The notes under the pieces were generated by a model, which was not told the DNA's origin, searched no databases, and saw nothing but the letters and a program-made list of their open reading frames with translations. From positions 98,071 through 162,070 of the forward strand of contig NZ_JABLSI010000013.1 of assembly GCF_019303475.1 (NCBI RefSeq): a stretch of 64,000 nucleotides of DNA, read 5' to 3'. Both the position numbers and the translations under genes were made by a program. Positions 19,455-28,248 of this stretch are shown here, piece after piece (within the stretch, counting starts at the first letter, position 1; the number at the start of each line of letters is the position of its first letter). This DNA comes from Streptomyces sp. JJ38 (GTDB lineage: Bacteria; Actinomycetota; Actinomycetes; Streptomycetales; Streptomycetaceae).

Positions 19455-20207
19455 CGGCTATGTTCCGCTCGCGCCCGACGGTGGTCAGCCTCCAGTTGCC
19501 TGCCCGGGAGATCGCTGGATCGGCTTCGCACCTGCCGCGTTGAGCGCGCCCGGGTGATTCGGGCAGGCGTGGTTAAACAGGACGGTTCGGAGTGCATGCA
19601 TAGACAGAAAAGACTCCTCATCAGGTCACCGGCGGGTCGGTTATAGACCTCTGTGCTTCCGGGGTGTTGTACGTTGACATAGCCTCGGAAGGGGTTCCAG
19701 TCTTTTCAGGATCTTTCTCGTCTGCCGTGGGCGAATGCCGAATCCAGGGAAGGAACGGGAAGTGCACGGGGTTGTTCCTCCACGGTCGTGCTGCCCTGAG
19801 TCGAACTCGGAAGGCGTCGAACCTCTTACGGCTGGGTGAGATGACGCGCCACCTCAAGGAGCCGCATCTTCATCCCCGGGGGCGGAGCCCTCGCCCCCTC
19901 GGACGCACTGGCCGACGTTGGCAGCAAGTCCAGGCGCCATGCGCGCACCGCGCGGCCTGCTCCTCGACGCGTGGACCGCTAGCTCCTCCGCGTCCTGGGC
20001 TTCTGCGCGTACGTCACCGCCCGGCACGCCTACGCACAACCAAGGTCGTCGAAGACCTGAAAGAGCTCAGGTAGGTGCTACCGGTCGTCTTCGACGGACG
20101 TCGAGATCCACACACGGTCGCTGCCCACCGGGCCGGAGCCGTGGCAGGTGCTGGCTCGGGCAATCGCCCGATGAGCCCGGAGTAGGGCTGTCACGTACAA
20201 GGGATTC

Positions 20208-21092
20208 TCAGAGGATCCCTTTCCAAGACCAGGGCCGCGGACCTGCCTTGCCGCGAAGGCAGTCGACCCGGTGTTGTGCTTGATCGCGCCATTCGGGATT
20301 GCTGGCCGCATGCTGCGCGGCGTAGCTGACCATGCGCAGCTCTCGTGCGCCAGCGAGAATCGGGTATCCGTCCCATTGAGTGACGTCAGTTCCGTACTCG
20401 TCGCAGAAGTCGTTGTATCCCCTTGAGCTGACGGCTCCGGTTGTCCTTGCTCGAACTGCGGTGGAGACAAGGTCCCATTCCGGCGGCCCAACCGAGAAGC
20501 GCTCCAGGTCCATGATCACGGGTCCGGTCCGGGCTCGGACGAGGTTTCCCGGCCAGGCGTCGCCGTGTACCGCGCAGTCTGGGCGGCCGGAAGGGCGGTC
20601 GGCCCACGCGGCTGTGAGGTCGCCCAGGAGCCCGTGCAGCCATTTTCGATCCGCCTCTGAGAGGGTTACGGCTGCTTCCAGCCGGGCGCTCACACGCACG
20701 AAAGGGTTGAGGTAAGCGAGGTCGAAATCTGGTGTGGGCAGGGCGTGCAGCTGACGTAGCAGGGCGGCGACGTCACGGACCGAGCCGTGACCCTGGAGCG
20801 GGAGTTCCTCCCAGAAGGTTGCGGGGCGTCCTTCCGTGAGAACCGGCTGGGCAACGTCCGCCAGGCGGACAGCAGGTACACCCGATTCCGCGAGCCACCG
20901 GGCAACCTGGACCTCCCGCGCCGACGCAGCCTCCTGACCGGCCTGGGCGATGCGGACGATGACCCGGCCGGGTAGACGCCATATCTGGTTCTCCGCCAGG
21001 CGTACGGCTTCCGCCCCATGGGAATCGAGCCCAGCTGCGGCACAGACCTGTTCGAGGAGCTGGCGCTCCGACTCTGGCACCGACGCAGTCAT
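20208..21092 (-). CDS. APH-family phosphotransferase
   Basis: A 294-residue protein kinase-fold phosphotransferase. The catalytic loop VHGDAWPGNL (near residue 170) holds the Brenner HxDxxxxN motif, and IMDLERF supplies the metal-binding Asp. N-terminal NQIWRLPGRVIVRIAQAG fits the nucleotide-binding strands. The substrate (aminoglycoside, other small molecule or none) cannot be read from sequence. Its start overlaps the stop of the XRE/TPR gene by four bases, so both are cotranscribed. Confidence 0.78.
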   Translation of the reverse strand: MTASVPESERQLLEQVCAAAGLDSHGAEAVRLAENQIWRLPGRVIVRIAQAGQEAASAREVQVARWLAESGVPAVRLADVAQPVLTEGRPATFWEELPLQGHGSVRDVAALLRQLHALPTPDFDLAYLNPFVRVSARLEAAVTLSEADRKWLHGLLGDLTAAWADRPSGRPDCAVHGDAWPGNLVRARTGPVIMDLERFSVGPPEWDLVSTAVRARTTGAVSSRGYNDFCDEYGTDVTQWDGYPILAGARELRMVSYAAQHAASNPEWRDQAQHRVDCLRGKAGPRPWSWKGIL

Positions 21093-22489
21093 ACGGCGAC
21101 TGTAGCCGCGATGCGCTCCCGGAGGTCTGATGCCTCCCGAATCCCTGGGTGTTTGGCCGCGAAGTGGCCGAGCTGCCGGAGGTCGTCGGCGGCGCGCCGA
21201 GATGTGAGTTTGCCGACCTCATCCAGAGCGTCGTGTCCGATGGCTGCGGCCTGACGGGGGTCCCCCTTGGCCATGACCAGTGCGGCGAGCTTAGTCCGGG
21301 AGATCGCCCGGGATCGTTTGAAGCTGTCTGTGTGTCCCTTGACCGCGGCATCGAATCGGCGAGCTGCTCGACCAGGATCCTGGCCGACGAGAACAGCCAG
21401 ATCCCACAACGCGTGTGCGGTGTCGCCGTTGTGCTGTGCCTCGTCGTAGTAGGCCATCCACGGGGGGTCTTCGGACGGGCAAGCGCGGCTGAACGCGCTG
21501 TCGGCGTCACCGACGGCCGCCATCGTCTCGCGCACGTTGCCCAACTTCCCGAACGCGCGGGCGCGGGCGCTATGCAACATCGCCTGCTCGGTGGCCGTGA
21601 GCCGGTCGGAGCGTACGAGCCCCTTCTCCGCATACGTGAGACCGTCGTCAGGCGCGTCGACCCACACAGCTTGTCGGGCGAGGAAGCTATAGCTCTTGGC
21701 CCGGAGGTGCCAGTTGCCGGCTTCTTCGGCGCACTCCGCCGCAAAGTGGAACGTGCGCGTTGCTTCATCGTGGTGGTAGGCGTCGAAGGCCGAGGCACCG
21801 ACGACCATCCCTAGCCGGGAGACTGACGCGAACAGGTCCGCGCGCAGGTGCTCCGGGCATTGGAGCTGGAGGAGGCCGGCGGACCATTCCATCGCTCGCG
21901 CGGCCATGCCGCGAACCATTCCTCCGCCGCCCAAGGCGTTGTCCATGTTGCTGATGGAGGTGGCCGCGGTTAGGACCTGAGAGATCTCTTTCGAACTGAT
22001 GCTGTGGGGGAGTGGGAGCTCTGCCGTGAAGACGGGTGCGAGGCTCAGCGGGGCAAGGGCCGCCAGGCTGCCTGCTTGAAGGAACGAGCGTCGGTCCACG
22101 GGCTCAGGGCTCCCAGTGCGATTAAACGGTTGGCCTCCGTCCAGGATGCGGCCTTCCCTCTTCTGAACGTCGCGCTCCGCCCCTTCTGGGACACGGATAT
22201 CGGCATCGGGCCGCTTTTTATCGGCATCACGCTTCCCGAAGGCCATGGGCCAGGCACGGTCGAAGAGTCCCCCTGTGTCGAAGAAGGCGTCGAGTCTCTG
22301 CGCTACATCCCTCCTCAAGCTGGGGTATCGGCCCTTCTCGATCGCCAAGATCATGTCATCGCTGACCTGCACTAACCGTCCCAGCGCAGCGGCGGACAGC
22401 CCTTCTGCCTTGCGCATTCGGCGCAGCTCGTTGCCGAACCACTCCTGCGGGGACGCCTCTGGGTTGAGCTTCTTCATTGGCTGTGGCAT
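21089..22489 (-). CDS. XRE-type HTH regulator with TPR-like C-terminal part
   Basis: A 466-residue regulator. The HTH is at residues about 14-70 (GNELRRMRKAEGLSAAALGR, then VQVSDDMILAIEKGRYPSLR). A linker contains a RRSFLQAGSLAALAPLSL stretch that looks like a Tat signal but is internal, a known oddity in this streptomycete family. The C-terminal 300 residues are Ala-rich helical repeats. It precedes the phosphotransferase in a two-gene operon and is divergent from the GHKL ATPase gene, a common trio arrangement in mobile regions. Confidence 0.82.
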   Translation of the reverse strand: MPQPMKKLNPEASPQEWFGNELRRMRKAEGLSAAALGRLVQVSDDMILAIEKGRYPSLRRDVAQRLDAFFDTGGLFDRAWPMAFGKRDADKKRPDADIRVPEGAERDVQKREGRILDGGQPFNRTGSPEPVDRRSFLQAGSLAALAPLSLAPVFTAELPLPHSISSKEISQVLTAATSISNMDNALGGGGMVRGMAARAMEWSAGLLQLQCPEHLRADLFASVSRLGMVVGASAFDAYHHDEATRTFHFAAECAEEAGNWHLRAKSYSFLARQAVWVDAPDDGLTYAEKGLVRSDRLTATEQAMLHSARARAFGKLGNVRETMAAVGDADSAFSRACPSEDPPWMAYYDEAQHNGDTAHALWDLAVLVGQDPGRAARRFDAAVKGHTDSFKRSRAISRTKLAALVMAKGDPRQAAAIGHDALDEVGKLTSRRAADDLRQLGHFAAKHPGIREASDLRERIAATVAV

Positions 22490-22651
22490 GTCCTGCCTCT
22501 GACGTCGTGATGCCGAACTTTCCAGGTGTCGGCATCAGGCCCTGCACTCTCGCGGTGTGCTCTGCCTGAATGGTTGCTGATCGATTCAACCCCAGTACAC
22601 ACCGCAACCGAGCACCCCGACAGGGGTTGCGGCAGAACGGAGGGAGCAACC

Positions 22652-23143
22652 GTGGGGACAGCCTTCGAAACCCGCACCCTGTCATCCGTTCCGGCCATGC
22701 CCCGAATGGTGGGCGGCCAGCTCGACATGACGCTCGATGTCCATCCACAGGACCTCGGGGCTGTGCGAGCCATCATGCATGCTCACGCCCGCTTGTGGCG
22801 GGTGGAGGACTCTGTCACCGACCGCATCCTCACGGTTGTCACCGAACTGCTGACCAACGTGTTGCAGCACACGACGCCGGATCAGGAAGGCCGTAGGAAG
22901 GCCAACCTCCTGGTCCAGCGGGTCGCCGATGGTGTGACTGCCATCGTGCACGACCAAGACCGCTGCCCGCCGGTTCTCGTTCCCACAGATCCACTCGCCG
23001 AGGACGGCCGCGGCCTGGTGCTGGTGCGCGCCCTCACGGACGACATGTCCGTTTCGATCACCGGGGCCGGCAAGGACGTATGGGTGTTCGTCGCTGATCC
23101 CGAACGGCTCCAGCCGCAGAGTCTTCCGCTCGTGGAGTCGTGA
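22652..23143 (+). CDS. GHKL ATPase, anti-sigma-factor-kinase type (RsbW-like)
   Basis: A 163-residue single-domain HATPase. The N box VTELLTNVLQHT is near residue 70 and the G box DGRGLVLVRALTDD near 130. Streptomycetes carry many such lone ATPases, thought to bind sigma factors or anti-anti-sigma partners; the partner is unknown. GTG 22652 was chosen over a longer frame because GGAGGGAG sits eight bases upstream. Divergent from the XRE/TPR regulator. Confidence 0.82.
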   Translation: MGTAFETRTLSSVPAMPRMVGGQLDMTLDVHPQDLGAVRAIMHAHARLWRVEDSVTDRILTVVTELLTNVLQHTTPDQEGRRKANLLVQRVADGVTAIVHDQDRCPPVLVPTDPLAEDGRGLVLVRALTDDMSVSITGAGKDVWVFVADPERLQPQSLPLVES

Positions 23144-23648
23144 TGCGGAAGGCCGTCGGCACAGTTCAGGCATCACTACGGCGCTTCTCCTCCCGTAGGT
23201 CGCTCGCTCGCATCCGCCCGGCAACACGGGTCAAGCATGTCGCCGGGCCAAGGCGGCTGGCGTACTGCGCCGCGAGGTTCCAACTGCTCGAAGTACGGCG
23301 CCACGTCGATCACAGGCGTTCCATCGACGGCGTCAAGGTTCGTGATCAGGAGGTCTCGGCTGTCGACGCCTCGCAAGCGCGGGAAGTTGATCGCGAGCTG
23401 GTTCGGCCTTCGCTGACTGTCGCAGGCGCCGTGCTGACCACGGTGATCGTCGATGCAATGGCATGGCTCGTGGTCTTCGGAACGTGCCGGAACCCGGAGC
23501 CGCTGGCATCGACCGTCGAAGACGGAGGACCACCGGTCTCGTACCCCGCGGACTCGTAGCCCGGTCCGCTGAAAACCCCAATTGCACCCGTCGGCCGCGA
23601 CGCGGCCCCCGACACCCGGAAGCCCCGGGCATACGGAGTACAGACGCG
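23144..23648. other. Intergenic stretch ahead of the GH15 gene
   Basis: About 500 bases with no convincing intact gene. A plus-strand frame at 23140-23559 starts GTGATG but its product is Arg-rich and unlike a protein family. The minus strand holds the TsaA-like remnant listed separately. The ribosome site and start of the GH15 gene are at its right edge. Confidence 0.5.
23176..23412 (-). pseudogene. Remnant of a TsaA/TrmO-like methyltransferase, C-terminal part
   Basis: The minus-strand frame ending in TAG at 23178-23176 reads RRPNQLAINF, LDAVDGTPVIDVAPYF and VRQPPWPGDML, which resemble the C-terminal strands of TsaA-like tRNA m6t6A methyltransferases (RPN-x-L, LDA-x-DGTPVLDIKPY). Only this part can be seen: upstream in the same frame the sequence loses similarity and offers no ATG or GTG start. 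I infer a truncated relic. Similarity is judged from memory of the family. Confidence 0.4.
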
Positions 23649-25523
23649 ATGAATCACATCGAGCAGTACGGCCTGATCGGCGACATGCAGACCAGTGCGC
23701 ATGTCAGCGAAGACGGATCGCTGGACTGGCTGTGCCTGCCCCGTTTCGATTCGGCCGCCGTATTCGCGGCCATGCTCGGCACGCGACAGCACGGCGCTTG
23801 GCGAATCGCTCCCACTCCAGACGCCGCCGAACCCGGCCCCGTGGCGGGAGCCGAGCGGCGTTATCGGGGTGATTCGCTCGTCCTGGAATCGGTGTGGCGC
23901 ACGTCCAGGGGCACGGTCCGAGTCACCGACTTCATGCCACCTCGCGAGGGAGCGCCCCAGGTGATCCGCGTCGTTGAGGGCGTGTCCGGTGAGGTGCCGA
24001 TGGCATCCACCTTCCGTCCACGACCCGGCTACGGTCGCATCAGTCCGTGGATCCACGAGGTAGGCGGACGCATAGTCGCCGAAGCCGGCGCGGATGCCCT
24101 GTGGCTCGACACCTCCGCCCAACATGTGGAGAAGGACGGCGCGGTCGTCAGCTCCTTCGCCGTCAGCGCCGGAGACAGCGTGGCGTTCGTCCTGAGCTGG
24201 GGCTCCTCCCACGGCGCCCCGCCAGAGATTCCTGACCCTGATGCCGCACTCGCGACGACGCTCACGTTCTGGCAGGACTGGTCTCGGCAGTGCACCTATG
24301 CCGGGCCCTATCGCGAGGCTGTCGTCCGGTCCCTGGTCACGCTGAAGGCCATGACCTATGCCCCCAGCGGGGGGATCGTCGCGGCACCGACAACTTCGTT
24401 GCCCGAGGAGATCGGCGGCGGCCGGAACTGGGACTACCGGTACACGTGGTTGCGCGACGCCTCCACGACCCTGAACTCGCTGCTGGCGACCGGGTACCGC
24501 CAAGAGGCCGAGGCGTGGCGCCGCTGGCTGTTGCGGGCGGTGGCCGGCGATCCGGAGAACCTGCAGATCATGTACGGGATCACCGGGGAGCGCGACCTGG
24601 TTGAGCGACAGCTGCCATGGCTGCCCGGGTACGAGGGATCTACTCCGGTGCGGATCGGAAACGGGGCTGCGGGCCAGCTGCAACTTGACGTGTACGGCGA
24701 GGTGATCGAGACCCTCTACCTCGCCGACCGGAACGGGGTCGCACACTGCGGCGACACCGCAGCCTTGCATCGCAGCCTCGTCGAGCACCTGGCGGAACGC
24801 TGGAAGGAGCCGGACGAAGGTATCTGGGAGATCCGCGGACCGCGTCAGCACTTCGTGCACTCCAAGGTGATGGCGTGGGTCGCGGTGGACCGGACGATCC
24901 GCCTGGCCGAGGCAGGCGCCCTCGACGTGGACCTGGTCGCTCTGATGGAGCTGCGTGCGGCCATTCACCACGAGGTCTGCACGCAAGGATTCGACCCGGC
25001 GCGCAACGCCTTCACTCAGTTCTACGGCTCCAGGGAGCTGGATGCCGCGTTGCTGCTGATTCCCCGGGTCGGCTTCCTTCCGGCCGACGATCCCCGGGTG
25101 ATCGGCACCGTCGAAGCGATCCGCAATGAGCTGTCCACCCCGGAAGGATTCGTCCACCGGTACCCCACCGGGGGGCAGGAAGCAGGTGTCGACGGCCTCG
25201 CCGGCGACGAGGGCGTGTTCCTGCTCTGCTCGTTCTGGATGGTCGACGCCCTCGCGCTGACCGGCCGTCTCGACGATGCGCGCAGCCTCTTCGACCGTCT
25301 CCTCGCCCTGCGCAACGACCTTGGGCTCCTCGCCGAAGAGTACGACCCCGCGTCCGGCCGTCAGCTCGGCAACTACCCCCAAGCGTTCAGCCACATGGGT
25401 CTGGTCGAGACCGCCCTGCTCCTGGAGCGGCTTGCTGCACCGCGGCCGTGCAGAACGCTTCCGCAGCCGCCCAGCGAGGGGTCCCCTGCCCAGAGCACCT
25501 CCATGATCCTCGCGAGGGCCTGA
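23649..25523 (+). CDS. Glycoside hydrolase family 15 enzyme (trehalase/glucoamylase-like)
   Basis: A 624-residue GH15 protein. It opens with MNHIEQYGLIGDMQTSAHVS and DGSLDWLCLPRFDS, the typical N-terminal beta-sandwich signature. The (alpha/alpha)6 domain has GGGRNWDYRYTWLRDAS, GQLQLDVYGEV, the first acid region DEGIWEIRG and the second, GDEGVF. Actinobacterial members include trehalases; glucan hydrolysis is the alternative. No signal peptide, so it acts in the cytosol. The ATG start follows GGAG at nine bases; longer frames are rejected. The stop overlaps the start of the conservon kinase, an unusual coupling of a sugar hydrolase to signalling genes. Confidence 0.88.
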   Translation: MNHIEQYGLIGDMQTSAHVSEDGSLDWLCLPRFDSAAVFAAMLGTRQHGAWRIAPTPDAAEPGPVAGAERRYRGDSLVLESVWRTSRGTVRVTDFMPPREGAPQVIRVVEGVSGEVPMASTFRPRPGYGRISPWIHEVGGRIVAEAGADALWLDTSAQHVEKDGAVVSSFAVSAGDSVAFVLSWGSSHGAPPEIPDPDAALATTLTFWQDWSRQCTYAGPYREAVVRSLVTLKAMTYAPSGGIVAAPTTSLPEEIGGGRNWDYRYTWLRDASTTLNSLLATGYRQEAEAWRRWLLRAVAGDPENLQIMYGITGERDLVERQLPWLPGYEGSTPVRIGNGAAGQLQLDVYGEVIETLYLADRNGVAHCGDTAALHRSLVEHLAERWKEPDEGIWEIRGPRQHFVHSKVMAWVAVDRTIRLAEAGALDVDLVALMELRAAIHHEVCTQGFDPARNAFTQFYGSRELDAALLLIPRVGFLPADDPRVIGTVEAIRNELSTPEGFVHRYPTGGQEAGVDGLAGDEGVFLLCSFWMVDALALTGRLDDARSLFDRLLALRNDLGLLAEEYDPASGRQLGNYPQAFSHMGLVETALLLERLAAPRPCRTLPQPPSEGSPAQSTSMILARA

Positions 25524-26878
25524 TGACTGCACTGATACTTGCTCTCGCCGTGCTGATCTTCGTCGGCAGCACCGCGCTGGCCGCGCGTTATGACCGCCGA
25601 GCGCGTCGAGCAAAACGCCGGGCCCACCGGGAGCACGCACACAGTGAAGCGGTCACCCACCAGCTACACGTGGCTGGGCAGTTCGTCGGCCACCTGGCTA
25701 ACTCGGTGATCCCAGCCGCCGCTGCGGCGGCGCAGGCTGGGCGAACCCACGAGGCCAACCTGGCGGTCCCGACCCAACTGGTGGGCACTGCGATGGCCGA
25801 CGCTCTCGACGAGCTGGTCAACCAGGTTTCCGCGGCCATCGCCCTGACTGGGCAGCGGGCCCATGCTGCGGCCGAAGAACGGCTGGCTCAAGCGCGGCGG
25901 GAGGCCGACGAACAGGTCGTCCGGGCGCGGAAGGAGGCGGTCGACGTCGCCCGCGCAGCGGTGCGCGCCTTCGCCTCCAGCACGGTGCAGCGGGCCTCGA
26001 AGCTCAGCACCACAATCAGTACCGGTGTGCGTCGACACGTCTCTGACGATGCGTACGAGACGCTGGTCGAGATCGACCACCTGGCCCAGCAGATGCTGCT
26101 GACCGCGAGTGGATACGCGGTGCTGGCCGGCGACAAGCTCTCTCGGCGGCACCCCGCCACCTCCCTCTCGGAGGTCGTCCGCGCGGCCATGGGCCGCGTC
26201 GAGGGATACCAGCGCGTGCAGCACTCCGGCCTTGACACCTTCGCGGTGGAGAGCCGAGCCGTGGAGCCGGTCGTCCATACCCTGGCCCTCCTGCTGGACA
26301 ACGGACTGCGCTACTCACCCCCGAACGCCCGGGTGCATGTCTCCGTGGAACACGGCAATGACGCCATCTTCCTGATCGTGGACGATGCCGGGCTGCGGAT
26401 GGAGGACGAGCGGCTGAACTGGGCACGCCGCGTGATGTCCAGCGCGGAGCGCGACGACATCACCAAACTGGGCGCCTACCCGCAGACCGGACTACGGGTG
26501 GCAGCCGTCCTCGCTGCCGACTACGGATACCGCGTTGAGGTGACCGCCCCCAACGTCTACGGCGGCACCCGCGCCTTCATCGTGCTGCCCCGGAGCCTCC
26601 TGACCGTGCACCCACCTCCGGTGGCATCCGCCACGCCCCCACGGCCGTCGGCGCCGTCGCGGGAGCTGACGCCGGCCGAGCCGGCCGCCAACGGGCCGAC
26701 CACGGCCAGCGGGCTCACGGTGCGCCGCCGGGCCACGCACCCGGCTCCGCCCGCGCGCCCGGCATCCGCTGCGCAACCGGTGGAGCCGGGACGGCCTGAA
26801 GTGGCCACCGCCTGGATGGAAGGCACCCGCCTCGGCCGCGAACAGCCGACCACTCCCTCTGAGACAGAAGGGCACTAG
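25523..26878 (+). CDS. Conservon sensor kinase-like protein, short form (CvnA type)
   Basis: A 451-residue membrane-anchored GHKL protein. It starts MTALILALAVLIFVGSTALA, a single N-terminal membrane segment followed directly by a basic, coiled-coil cytosolic region; unlike the first conservon kinase it lacks an extracytoplasmic sensor and HAMP. The ATPase domain shows LLLDNGLRYSPPNA (N box), DDAGLRM and TGLRVAAVLAADYG. The usual DHp His is not obvious, as in other short CvnA proteins. A Pro-rich tail follows. ATG 25523 overlaps the GH15 stop by one base. Confidence 0.85.
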   Translation: MTALILALAVLIFVGSTALAARYDRRARRAKRRAHREHAHSEAVTHQLHVAGQFVGHLANSVIPAAAAAAQAGRTHEANLAVPTQLVGTAMADALDELVNQVSAAIALTGQRAHAAAEERLAQARREADEQVVRARKEAVDVARAAVRAFASSTVQRASKLSTTISTGVRRHVSDDAYETLVEIDHLAQQMLLTASGYAVLAGDKLSRRHPATSLSEVVRAAMGRVEGYQRVQHSGLDTFAVESRAVEPVVHTLALLLDNGLRYSPPNARVHVSVEHGNDAIFLIVDDAGLRMEDERLNWARRVMSSAERDDITKLGAYPQTGLRVAAVLAADYGYRVEVTAPNVYGGTRAFIVLPRSLLTVHPPPVASATPPRPSAPSRELTPAEPAANGPTTASGLTVRRRATHPAPPARPASAAQPVEPGRPEVATAWMEGTRLGREQPTTPSETEGH

Positions 26879-26880
26879 CC

Positions 26881-27303
26881 ATGGACACGCACGACAACCC
26901 CCTCGGCTGGCTGCTGGACGAGCAGCTCGGCACCGTGGAAGGCGTCCGGTACGCCGTGCTGATGAGCAGCGACGGGCTGCTGAGAGCGCGCACGAAGACC
27001 ATCGACCAGGAAGGCGGGGAGAAGTTCGCCGCGCTCACCGCCGCCATGCGTGCGTCGGCCAGGGCGTGGGACGAATTCACCGGTGGCGGCGGCGTACGCC
27101 AGCAGATGATCGAGTGTGTCGCGAACATCGGCCTGATGACCGCGGCCGGGCAGAACACGATGCTGGCGGTGTGCACCACCGGGCCCCACCCGGACGTCGG
27201 CCTGATCAGCCGCCACATGGCGCAGCTCGCGGTGCGGGTGGGGGAGCAGCTCAGTACCAAGGAGCGCACCCCGCAGGTGTCGGGCGGGGGCACGGCGGCA
27301 TGA
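26881..27303 (+). CDS. Roadblock/LC7 domain protein (CvnB type)
   Basis: A 140-residue Roadblock protein: LGWLLDEQLGTVEGVRYAVL, MSSDGLLRA and the central VANIGLMTAAGQNTMLAVCT follow the family pattern. It lies two bases after the kinase stop and overlaps the DUF742 start by ATGA. It is the second CvnB paralogue of the window and clearly divergent from the one at 5697. Confidence 0.88.
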   Translation: MDTHDNPLGWLLDEQLGTVEGVRYAVLMSSDGLLRARTKTIDQEGGEKFAALTAAMRASARAWDEFTGGGGVRQQMIECVANIGLMTAAGQNTMLAVCTTGPHPDVGLISRHMAQLAVRVGEQLSTKERTPQVSGGGTAA

Positions 27304-27650
27304 CCGGGCCGCGGCGTGACCCGGACATCGTCAGGCCCTACGTCCGCACGGGCGGGCGGGTCCGCCCTCGCCGGGACGTGCGCCTGGAGAGCGTGGTCAT
27401 CGCCGCGAGCGCCCCCTTTACCGAGCTGGGGCCCGACGCGCAACAGGTGATGTGCCTGTTCGCCGCCGGGCGCGGTGGACTCGCCGTGGCTGACATCGCC
27501 GCCGCCCTGCAGATGCCGCCCTCCACCGTACGGATCCTCGTCTCCGTCCTGATTGACGCCGGGCACCTGACCAGCCCCGCTCCCGCCCAAGACGGGCCCG
27601 ACACCACTCTCATGCAAAGGGTTCTCGATGGTCTCCGCGAACTGGTCTGA
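27300..27650 (+). CDS. DUF742 protein (CvnC type)
   Basis: A 116-residue DUF742 protein with VRPYVRTGGRV at the N-terminus and a winged-helix-like end (VADIAAALQMPPSTVRILVS). ATG 27300 overlaps the Roadblock stop; the 3' end overlaps the GTPase start by 23 bases. Third member of the mobile-region conservon. Confidence 0.88.
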   Translation: MTGPRRDPDIVRPYVRTGGRVRPRRDVRLESVVIAASAPFTELGPDAQQVMCLFAAGRGGLAVADIAAALQMPPSTVRILVSVLIDAGHLTSPAPAQDGPDTTLMQRVLDGLRELV

Positions 27651-28248
27651 TCCGCCTATCACCTTCGTCCCTGCCACGGTGACCGAATCCGCCAAGATCG
27701 TGGTCGCCGGCGGCTTCGGAGTGGGCAAGACAACCCTGATCGGCAGCGTGTCCGAAGTGACCCCGCTCCGGATGGAAGAACCCATCACTATCGACAGCGT
27801 GGGCGTGGACGACCTGCGCGGGACGCCGGAGAAGACCACGACCACGGTGGGCATGGACTTCGGTCGCCTCCACCTGGCCGGTGGGCGCCTCGTCCTCTAC
27901 CTCTTCGGGCTGCCGGGACAGCTGCGGTTCCGGCCGCTGTGGGAGGACCTGGCCGAGGGAGCGCTGGGGTGCCTGGTCCTGGCGGACACCAGGGACCTGG
28001 ATGCCTGCCACGGAGCCTTGGACCTGCTGGAATCCCAGCAGACTCCGTACGCCGTTGCGATCAACACCTTCCCCGGCGCGCCAGCCTACGAGGAGGGCGA
28101 ACTGCGTCAGGCCCTGGCACTCGACGCGCGGACCCCGCTGACCACCTGTGACGCCCGCGACCGCGCCTCCTCACTGTACGCGCTCATCGCCCTCACCGAG
28201 CACCTCACCGCTCCCCGCGCAGCCGCATCCCTGGAGCCCCGGCCATGA
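27628..28248 (+). CDS. Conservon Ras-like GTPase (CvnD type)
   Basis: A 206-residue small GTPase: P-loop AGGFGVGKTTL near residue 27, TTTTVGMDFGRL, FGLPGQLRF in the G3 position, LADTRDLDA, and AINTFPG in place of the NKxD box. It ends with ATGA overlap to the first P450 gene, so the conservon and P450s are one transcript by layout. Confidence 0.9.
   Translation: MVSANWSDPPITFVPATVTESAKIVVAGGFGVGKTTLIGSVSEVTPLRMEEPITIDSVGVDDLRGTPEKTTTTVGMDFGRLHLAGGRLVLYLFGLPGQLRFRPLWEDLAEGALGCLVLADTRDLDACHGALDLLESQQTPYAVAINTFPGAPAYEEGELRQALALDARTPLTTCDARDRASSLYALIALTEHLTAPRAAASLEPRP

Larger units (their letters stand above)
19126..20207. other. Gene-poor stretch between xis and the phosphotransferase gene
   Basis: About 1.1 kb without a frame that looks protein-like on either strand; the open frames present have unnatural Arg/Ser/Pro-rich composition. 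It holds the two inverted repeats listed separately, a TGCATGCA near 19230, a third weaker stem (GTCGAAGAC 20048-20056 with 20087-20095) behind the phosphotransferase stop, and a TTGACA at about 19673. It may contain control sites of the element, or remnants of lost genes. Confidence 0.5.

Noticed and set aside
23140..23559. 139-codon plus-strand frame after the GHKL ATPase gene
   Set aside because: Starts GTGATG but the product is Arg/Ser-rich with no recognisable fold and overlaps the TsaA-like relic on the other strand.
23346..25640. 764-codon open frame on the minus strand
   Set aside because: Antisense to the GH15 gene, which has clear family motifs and ribosome site.
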